From: Pseudomonadota bacterium
GTDB lineage: Bacteria; Pseudomonadota; Alphaproteobacteria; Rhizobiales; Hyphomicrobiaceae
NCBI GenBank assembly: GCA_021813195.1
Contig: JAKALI010000060.1
Coordinates: 1 to 12,090 of the forward strand
DNA: 12,090 nucleotides
Direction of reading: 5' to 3'
The notes below the pieces were generated by a model. That model saw only the letters and a program-made list of their open reading frames with translations. It was not told the DNA's origin and made no database searches. The position numbers and the translations under genes were made by a program. Positions 8,039 through 12,090 of this stretch are shown one piece after another. Position 1 is the stretch's first letter, and every line of letters begins with the position of its first letter.

Positions 8039-8653
8039 TCAATTGAAGCACGTCGAGATACATTGGTTATTGTCGAAATCGACACATCGATGGCGCGGCT
8101 TCAGAACTGCCCGGTCGGTCCACTGCGTTTCGCCCATAAACATGTCGAAGACCAAAGGTTTGTACAAGTAACGGCTCTCCACTACGATCACGGAGTCACC
8201 GGCCGCAAGAAGATCCGCGGACAAACTCGTATAATTTTGACAGTGCGCACGCTGCGTCGCCCCAGCCCCGTACGTTGGCCGATTGGTCGTTTGGGCGTAA
8301 ACACGACGAATATTGCGGTTACTCATAGCCGCCATCACGGGAATGACCTCGAGCCGCAATGTATCCGTGCCCCACACGCCCATCACATGCTCCACAATAC
8401 CATAAATGGCGTTGAGGTCCGCGGCGGTCATGTTTTCTTCGCGCGCCACCAGATCGCCGACCATGGCCGTGACCTGTCCGATGCGTCGATCGATGGACAC
8501 CGCACGCGTAATCTCGACAACGCCTGCCAGCATGATCAGCAGCAAGGGCGCGATCAATCCGAATTCGACGGCTGCCACGCCCCGATCATCACGCAATAGC
8601 CGCAACGGATTGAGCCGTCCTGCTATATTGTCCTTTCGCTTGACCCTCGTCAT
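8039..8653 (-). CDS. TadE/TadG-family pseudopilin-like protein (second of a pair)
   Basis: A 204-residue protein with a short basic N-terminus (MTRVKRKDN), then RDDRGVAAVEFGLIAPLLLI. This is a TadE-like prepilin signature: cleavage would fall after G25, leaving the glutamate at mature position 5 (E30), and a hydrophobic segment runs from about 26 to 47. TadE-like proteins are minor pseudopilins of the Tad (Flp) type IV pilus secretion machine, processed by the TadV peptidase and held in the inner membrane with the C-terminal domain outside. That domain here has four cysteines (138, 190, 198, 202), three in the last 15 residues, suggesting disulfides. The ATG at 8653 is preceded by GAGGACGAG. 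It lies 86 bases after the other TadE-like gene on the same strand, so the two are probably co-transcribed. No TadA, TadB/C, RcpC, CpaE or Flp genes occur in the window, so these two are detached from a main tad locus or stand alone. Confidence 0.78.
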   Translation of the reverse strand: MTRVKRKDNIAGRLNPLRLLRDDRGVAAVEFGLIAPLLLIMLAGVVEITRAVSIDRRIGQVTAMVGDLVAREENMTAADLNAIYGIVEHVMGVWGTDTLRLEVIPVMAAMSNRNIRRVYAQTTNRPTYGAGATQRAHCQNYTSLSADLLAAGDSVIVVESRYLYKPLVFDMFMGETQWTDRAVLKPRHRCVDFDNNQCISTCFN

Positions 8654-8668
8654 CTCGTCCTCGTCCTC
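8654..8668 (-). promoter_or_regulatory. Ribosome binding region built from a GAGGAC tandem repeat
   Basis: Directly before the ATG at 8653 the minus strand reads GAGGACGAGGACGAG, two and a half copies of the hexamer GAGGAC. Each copy carries a Shine-Dalgarno-like GAGGA; the distal copy lies at a usual spacing from the ATG. It supports the chosen start of the second TadE-like gene. Confidence 0.5.
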
Positions 8669-8739
8669 AATGAAAGCCGTCGTGCGATTCCTGTTTCATC
8701 GGTCGCTCGTGTCTGCAACGCGCCGCGTCCGCGAATGTC

Positions 8740-9390
8740 TCATTCATAGGGTTCTGTGCGAAATGTCGCGACGGATTGGATGAGTGAGCCGCCCGATTGT
8801 AGCGGTATCCCATCCGCTGGCTTCATCAGAATGCGATTGAGAAAAGGAAATTGTACGGGCAGCTGCCAATCGTAACAGACCGTCACCAGGACGACCTGCC
8901 CCGCTCCACCGGACTGACTCGCCACGGGATCATTAGCGTTGCCGACTTGGTTCGTCATATTGCCAGCCTGTGCGCACGGCCGCGGGACGATATTCGCCCA
9001 CTGAGCTGCACTCTGAATGTGCACCCGCAGCCGCGTTGCGCAGTCCCGTTCGATGAAATTCGACGCCGCATCACAAATCAGCTCGCGAAATTTGGCGATC
9101 GTCATCGTATTTCCACTGCTGTCTTTTTTCGTCTGCGCCTCGCCCGTCCGGATCTTACGTGCGGCGACCTCAACGGCGTGATCGAGCGAATTGATGGTGA
9201 AGAATTGCAGCCCGATCGCCATGATTCCGAATACGAACACGAAGAACGGTGTGGCCAGTATTGCGAACTCGATTGCGGTGACGCCATCCTCCGACTTGAG
9301 GAACCGTCTAATGATCTGTCCTGGTCCTTCAACAGCAGGGCACGATCCATTTGCCCTACGACGCACCCAAGCTCTACGTCCTGAATTCAT
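8740..9390 (-). CDS. TadE/TadG-family pseudopilin-like protein (first of a pair)
   Basis: A 216-residue protein. After a basic, probably cytoplasmic leader (about residues 1-36, rich in Arg) comes KSEDGVTAIEFAILATPFF, a TadE-type prepilin site with predicted cleavage after G36 and glutamate at mature position 5 (E41). A hydrophobic helix runs from about 42 to 64. The external part contains cysteines at 106, 117, 139 and 172. The family supplies minor pseudopilins for Tad pilus assembly; that role is inferred. The start at 9390 is fixed by a strong ribosome site, AAGGAGG at 9400-9406 (minus strand), nine bases upstream; the frame is open for 22 more codons without such a site. It is the promoter-proximal gene of the pair with 8039-8653. 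The leader before the prepilin site is longer than that of the partner. The protein is unlike TadG in lacking a von Willebrand domain. Confidence 0.78.
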   Translation of the reverse strand: MNSGRRAWVRRRANGSCPAVEGPGQIIRRFLKSEDGVTAIEFAILATPFFVFVFGIMAIGLQFFTINSLDHAVEVAARKIRTGEAQTKKDSSGNTMTIAKFRELICDAASNFIERDCATRLRVHIQSAAQWANIVPRPCAQAGNMTNQVGNANDPVASQSGGAGQVVLVTVCYDWQLPVQFPFLNRILMKPADGIPLQSGGSLIQSVATFRTEPYE

Positions 9391-9526
9391 AGTCTGCCGC
9401 CTCCTTGCAATCCATGCCAACCGCGCTGTCGCTGGCGTTGGAGTACAGGCCGACAATAAAGCACAAGGCCGTCAACGAACGCGGAAATTTACGCGAATAG
9501 ATTAATTAAAAGCTATTCTGTATTTT

Positions 9527-9555
9527 ATTATTTTCATTTATGTTTTATTGACCAA
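9527..9555 (-). promoter_or_regulatory. Candidate sigma70-type promoter for the pseudopilin pair in an AT-rich island
   Basis: On the minus strand TTGGTC (9550-9555) and AATAAT (9527-9532) are separated by 17 bases, reasonable -35 and -10 elements for a housekeeping promoter. They sit in a very AT-rich patch: I count 7 G or C among the 50 bases 9501-9550, against a GC-rich background. Transcription from here would give a leader of about 130 bases before the ATG at 9390. In so AT-rich a patch -10-like hexamers also occur by chance. Confidence 0.35.
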
Positions 9556-9635
9556 CTTTTGTTTGCCATTTTGAGTTGGCTTTCAGGGTCGCCGCATGCC
9601 TTTTCGGGTCAGAAAAGACTTCCTCGAAAGCGCAT

Positions 9636-9679
9636 GGCGCCCGCCGATCGACCACACGTGGCTGTATCGGACGGGCGCC
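9636..9679. repeat. Strong GC-rich inverted repeat (13-bp stem with one bulge)
   Basis: The left arm GGCGCCCG plus CCGAT (9636-9648) pairs with ATCGG (9666-9670), a single bulged A (9671) and CGGGCGCC (9672-9679), enclosing a 17-base loop that contains the palindrome CACGTG (9655-9660). It lies about 306 bases past the stop of the minus-strand SDR gene and upstream of the pseudopilin genes. No T-run follows on either strand, so it is not an obvious intrinsic terminator. It could be part of a structured RNA or a protein binding site. Confidence 0.6.
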
Positions 9680-9984
9680 AAGGAGCCTTCAGGCCGTAAT
9701 GCTCGCCTCGCGATCGCGCGGGGCAGTCGACCATGGCTGTCTCACGATACCGGCAGACGGCGAGAATTCAACATTAACAACGCACGTTTGCTCAAAAGCA
9801 GTTTCACCTCGGTGTGGAGAATAGCCCTCAGACGCGGATACTCCATTCCACCCAAATCGAATGAAACAGTTTGCGCGTGAAAGCTTGGGCGATTTGCAGC
9901 CTCGAGCCAAGAGCGGTACGTTGAAATGGGAACCAGTCGATGAACACATTTCGCACAATTTGAGACAAATCTATCAAAATGGCG

Positions 9985-10737
9985 TCAGCCGGCAGTCACG
10001 CCGCCATCGACCGGTATGAGTGCCCCCGTGACATGAGCCGCGTCATTCGACGCGAGGAATGCGGCGATGCTCGCCACGTCTTCTGGTTGCGCGACCCGAC
10101 CCAAAGGGATGGCTCTGCCAAGCTCTTCGAGGTGGCGTACACGATCCTCCGGGCTCGCCTTGATCATCGGCGTATTGGTGTCGCCGGGGCAGACCGCGTT
10201 CACACGTATGCCTTGATGGGCGTGATCGAGCGCCATTGAGCGCGTCAGCTGAACAACAGCTCCCTTGGAGGCCGCATAAGCAACGGCACCTCGCGCGCCG
10301 CGTAGACCCCAGTCGGAAGCCATGTTGATGATGGACCCCCCCTGCCCCTGCCGCAGCATTTGTCGAATTGCGGCGCGCGAGCAGCGCATCAACGCGGTGA
10401 CGTTCACGGCAAAGATGTCTTCCCAGTCCGGGTCGGAGCACGCCAGAACGTCGCCAAAACGCAAAATGCCAGCGTTGTTCACCAACACGTCGAGGCGACC
10501 AAACTCATCGATGGCGGCAGCCACCAGAGCGTCTGGCGTACACGATTGCGTGATCTCTCCAGCGACGAATACAGCTCTCCCGGGCCCTGCTTGCAGTTCG
10601 GTCATGAGCCTTTGAGCTTGTTCGCAATTGCGGCCGCCAAAGAGCACATTCGCCCCGCGGGCCGTGAAAAGACGGACGATCGCAGCGCCAATGCCGGACG
10701 TGCCGCCGGTAACAAGAGTGACTTTCCCGCTCAACAT
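9985..10737 (-). CDS. Short-chain dehydrogenase/reductase (classical SDR)
   Basis: A 250-residue classical SDR oxidoreductase with a Rossmann fold, the family's normal length. Numbered from the ATG at 10737: dinucleotide-binding TGGTSGIG at 10-17, a basic R36 in FGGRN after the second strand that favours NADP(H), the NNAG motif at 87-90, and the catalytic tetrad N112, S141, Y154 and K158 (Y-x-x-x-K in YAASK). It continues with PGDTNTPM and ends in PVDGGVTAG, typical of 3-oxoacyl-ACP-reductase-like and sugar or cyclohexanol dehydrogenase-like members. The substrate cannot be read from the sequence. A GTG at 10740 would add one residue; the ATG is preferred though neither has a strong ribosome site. 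Neighbours give no pathway: the upstream gene is divergent (10901), and downstream lies the gene-poor stretch. Confidence 0.93.
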   Translation of the reverse strand: MLSGKVTLVTGGTSGIGAAIVRLFTARGANVLFGGRNCEQAQRLMTELQAGPGRAVFVAGEITQSCTPDALVAAAIDEFGRLDVLVNNAGILRFGDVLACSDPDWEDIFAVNVTALMRCSRAAIRQMLRQGQGGSIINMASDWGLRGARGAVAYAASKGAVVQLTRSMALDHAHQGIRVNAVCPGDTNTPMIKASPEDRVRHLEELGRAIPLGRVAQPEDVASIAAFLASNDAAHVTGALIPVDGGVTAG

Positions 10738-10820
10738 CACGACAAATTCCGCGCTGTTCGTAGGGCTCGCATCGTCATCGCCAGAGAAATCTGCCAGATG
10801 CCCTTGAGGTCTGAGACCAC

Positions 10821-10850
10821 TTGCGAAAGGTACGCGTAGGGCCGCATAAT
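10821..10850 (+). promoter_or_regulatory. Candidate sigma70-type promoter of the tyrosine-rich secreted protein
   Basis: TTGCGA (10821-10826) and CATAAT (10845-10850) are separated by 18 bases and lie about 50 bases before the ATG at 10901. They match four and five of the six bases of the usual -35 and -10 hexamers. The leader predicted from it contains the ribosome site AGGAG at 10889-10893. Confidence 0.45.
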
Positions 10851-10900
10851 GGTTTTAAGCCGGGGATGTCCCAAGTCCCACACAGATCAGGAGACGCGTT

Positions 10901-11236
10901 ATGAAGTCCAAACTCGCCCTCTTAGCGGCGATATGTGCTGGTTTCGCACTCGCGACGCCAGCAGGCGCGACACCGATGGGTGCCACAGCACCCGCCTTGA
11001 AAGCCGCCACGGTCGACACCACGGCCGTCGTAGAAGCCGGCCACAAGAAAAAGTGGCGGAAGCATCGCCGCTATCATCGGCACTATTATGGTTATCGTCC
11101 CTACAAGCGTTATCGCTACTACGGGTACCGCCCTTACTATTATGGTTACCCTTACTATGGGTATTATGGCTACCCGTATTACTACAGGTATGGCTATCAC
11201 CATCGCCCGCGCTTTTACTTCGGGATTGCGTTCTAG
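10901..11236 (+). CDS. Small exported protein with a tyrosine-rich tail, function unknown
   Basis: A 111-residue protein with a clear Sec signal peptide (MKSKLALLAAICAGFALATP, then AGA) and likely cleavage after residue 23, giving a mature chain of about 88 residues. After an Ala/Thr-rich spacer (24-47) comes a basic patch (HKKKWRKHRRYHRH) and then an array of loose RPYYYGYPYY-like units. I count 24 tyrosines between residues 58 and 106, almost every second position, mixed with Gly, Pro, Arg and His, and no cysteine in the mature part. The C-terminus is RPRFYFGIAF, an aromatic ending that resembles an outer-membrane beta-signal but is too short to prove anything. The start is well supported by AGGAG seven bases upstream and a candidate promoter. 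Similar short Tyr-rich exported proteins occur in Hyphomicrobiales without known function; surface, matrix or metal-binding roles are guesses. The signal peptide cysteine (C12) does not form a lipobox. Confidence 0.8.
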   Translation: MKSKLALLAAICAGFALATPAGATPMGATAPALKAATVDTTAVVEAGHKKKWRKHRRYHRHYYGYRPYKRYRYYGYRPYYYGYPYYGYYGYPYYYRYGYHHRPRFYFGIAF

Positions 11237-11286
11237 GTCCTCGCACGGACTTGCTCCGCACGGAAGTGCTCGAGCATGATGACCAT

Positions 11287-11323
11287 ATCGGGCCGGCGGA
11301 TCATTGCGACCCGCTGGCCCGAT
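11287..11323. terminator. Hairpin between convergent genes, probable transcription terminator
   Basis: The left arm ATCGGGCCGGCGG (11287-11299) pairs with CCGCTGGCCCGAT (11311-11323) over 13 positions with one G-U wobble and an 11-base loop. It begins 50 bases past the stop of the tyrosine-rich gene and 64 bases beyond the stop of the convergent SRPBCC gene, so it could end both transcripts. Only a short TTT (11328-11330) follows on the plus strand, so termination efficiency is uncertain. Confidence 0.6.
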
Positions 11324-11387
11324 CCCGTTTGACGTAGCAGGTCTACCAGACTCGCGGTACGCCTCTGCTTCAAATGATCCTCGGTGA

Positions 11388-11921
11388 TTAATCTTTGTCG
11401 CCATTGGCGTAGGTTTTTTTGAGGTTCTCTATCCCAGCTTTGAAGATGCCATCGATCGTCTTGCGCACCTCTTTGTCATCAGCGCCATCGGCGGCGTCAT
11501 AGGTCGCCGACCAAAGGATATTGATCTCATCGAGATCATCATCGTCGGGTGTGACGGAGAACATCGCCGAGTAGTTCTTAACCGGCAGCGGGCTCTCCAC
11601 GATTTCATAGCGATAGGTGGCGTTGCCGCGTTCCAGGAGCCGCTCTTTGATCACGCCGCCGCCATCGAGCGTCAAAGTGCGGAACTCGCTCTCTCCGTCT
11701 TTTGTCTCTTCGCATTTCGTCACCGCCGGATGCCACTCCGCGATGGCACACCAGCCCCCGACCTTCTCCCACAACTCTGCTCGGGCCTCTTCGACTTTCG
11801 CCGGATCGACGTTGATTTCCAGCTTACGGGCGGAAAACAGCGCGGCTGCGTTTGCCGAGGCCACGCCGAGAGCCGCCACGGCGGCCAGATTGAGAACAAA
11901 CGTCGATGTCCGCCACGTCAT
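11388..11921 (-). CDS. Exported SRPBCC-fold (polyketide cyclase-like) protein
   Basis: A 177-residue protein of the SRPBCC / Polyketide_cyc2 type, a helix-grip fold with a deep hydrophobic cavity. The N-terminal part is a signal peptide (hydrophobic residues 8-22) with probable cleavage after A25 in ASANA, so the protein probably acts in the periplasm, unusual for a fold whose better known members are cytoplasmic. Family-like features are WEKVGGWCAIAEWHPAV at 51-67, the strand FRTLTLDGGGVIKERLL at 80-96, and YRYEIVESPLPVKNY around 103-117. Cysteines at 58 and 70 might pair in the periplasm. The ligand is unknown. The start at 11921 has an excellent ribosome site, AAGGAG at 11928-11933 on the minus strand, six bases upstream. 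It is convergent with the tyrosine-rich gene and divergent from the GNAT gene; nothing around it defines a pathway. Confidence 0.85.
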   Translation of the reverse strand: MTWRTSTFVLNLAAVAALGVASANAAALFSARKLEINVDPAKVEEARAELWEKVGGWCAIAEWHPAVTKCEETKDGESEFRTLTLDGGGVIKERLLERGNATYRYEIVESPLPVKNYSAMFSVTPDDDDLDEINILWSATYDAADGADDKEVRKTIDGIFKAGIENLKKTYANGDKD

Positions 11922-12031
11922 GCGTTACTCCTTATCTCAGCCCGTTACGTGTCCGCTAAATGTAATAATGTTACGATTAAGTCCGACACAGGGCAAGCGA
12001 ATCCCAAGACAGGTCCAAATCAAGGCCACCG
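11922..12031. promoter_or_regulatory. Divergent control region of the SRPBCC and GNAT genes
   Basis: On the minus strand TTGCCC (11991-11996) and TAACAT (11968-11973) are 17 bases apart, a candidate promoter for the SRPBCC gene. The -10 overlaps a small inverted repeat GTAA-n5-TTAC (11962-11974), and the word GTTAC recurs at 11924, 11944 and 11970 on the plus strand, which may mark a regulator site. For the GNAT gene AAGG at 12022-12025 can serve as ribosome site. I see no clear promoter on the plus strand. Confidence 0.35.
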
Positions 12032-12090
12032 ATGTCGACAACACTCATACTCCGCGACGCGCGTTCGGGCGATATTCCAGAACTCGCCGC
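12032..12090 (+). CDS. Probable GNAT-family N-acetyltransferase, N-terminal fragment (cut by window edge)
   Basis: An ATG at 12032 opens a frame of 19 codons that runs off the right edge: MSTTLILRDARSGDIPELA. The pattern of a short polar start, a strand LILRDAR, then a D-I-P-E-L-A helix start is the usual first strand and helix of GCN5-related N-acetyltransferases, which move acetyl from acetyl-CoA to an amine. A ribosome site AAGG precedes the ATG by six bases. The acetyl-CoA-binding motif lies outside the window, so the assignment rests on the N-terminus alone and the substrate is unknown. Confidence 0.6.
   Translation, partial: MSTTLILRDARSGDIPELA

Larger units (their letters stand above)
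9391..9984. other. Gene-poor stretch between the pseudopilin and SDR genes
   Basis: About 594 bases with no gene I can support. The left part carries the ribosome site and AT-rich promoter region of the pseudopilin pair. The middle holds a strong hairpin (9636-9679). The rest has mixed composition. The best open frame is 9596-9880 on the plus strand (94 codons, ATG with AGGG about nine bases upstream, beginning MPFRVRKDFLES). It resembles no family I know, has no secretion signal, runs through the hairpin, and has less GC-rich third codon positions than the flanking genes. I regard it as possible but unproven. A remnant of a decayed gene or a non-coding RNA are alternatives. Confidence 0.5.

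Noticed and set aside
7715..8599. Plus-strand open frame of 294 codons across the tetR start and the TadE-like gene
   Set aside because: It crosses the operator region, the perfect hairpin and two real genes; no family resemblance.
10922..11404. Minus-strand open frame of 160 codons opposite the tyrosine-rich gene, rich in Ile/Val
   Set aside because: The hydrophobic look is the reverse complement of repeated TAT/TAC-type codons; the forward frame has the signal peptide and ribosome site.
1..12090. CRISPR arrays, tRNA/rRNA genes, insertion sequences, phage or toxin-antitoxin modules
   Set aside because: Reading both strands I found no regularly spaced repeats, cloverleaf-like sequences, transposase motifs or paired small toxin/antitoxin frames that would support any of these.

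Overview
The window (12,090 bases, GC-rich, judged by eye to be around 60% GC) looks like ordinary chromosome of an alphaproteobacterium, most likely of the order Hyphomicrobiales. Three things suggest this. There is a TlpA-type membrane-anchored thioredoxin next to argH. There is an argH - small lipoprotein - lysA block followed by a very long Gln-rich protein of the DUF4175/TIGR02302 type, a family known only from alphaproteobacteria. There are also Tad-type pseudopilin genes. The genus cannot be decided from the sequence alone.

Layout, left to right. Positions 2-508 (+) hold the C-terminal half of a cation/Ca2+ exchanger cut by the window edge, facing the convergent tlpA-like gene (522-1202, -) across only 13 bases. 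Divergent from tlpA and 53 bases away is a forward block: argH (1256-2665), an LptM-like lipoprotein (2720-2935), lysA (3068-4336) and the TIGR02302 giant protein (4451-7162). These serve arginine synthesis, outer-membrane/LPS assembly, and lysine and diaminopimelate metabolism; the giant protein is an envelope protein of unknown role. A TetR regulator (7225-7839, -) converges on this block and has an imperfect palindrome directly upstream of its own start, a candidate autoregulatory operator.

The second half is accessory in character. Two minus-strand genes encode TadE/TadG-like pseudopilins (8740-9390 and 8039-8653), each with a prepilin-type G|xxxxEF site, and are followed by a perfect 11-bp hairpin. 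Upstream of them lies about 594 bases without a convincing gene. This stretch contains a very AT-rich island with a candidate promoter and a strong GC-rich hairpin. Next come an SDR-family dehydrogenase (9985-10737, -), a small secreted protein extraordinarily rich in tyrosine (10901-11236, +), a secreted SRPBCC-fold protein (11388-11921, -), and the first 19 codons of a probable GNAT acetyltransferase running off the right edge.

I did not find a clear new defence, mobile or biosynthetic system. There are no CRISPR arrays, tRNA or rRNA genes, insertion sequences or phage genes that I can support. The most useful leads are the tyrosine-rich exported protein, the orphan pseudopilin pair with its AT-rich control region, the structured non-coding stretch before it, and the uncharacterised giant TIGR02302 protein downstream of lysA.
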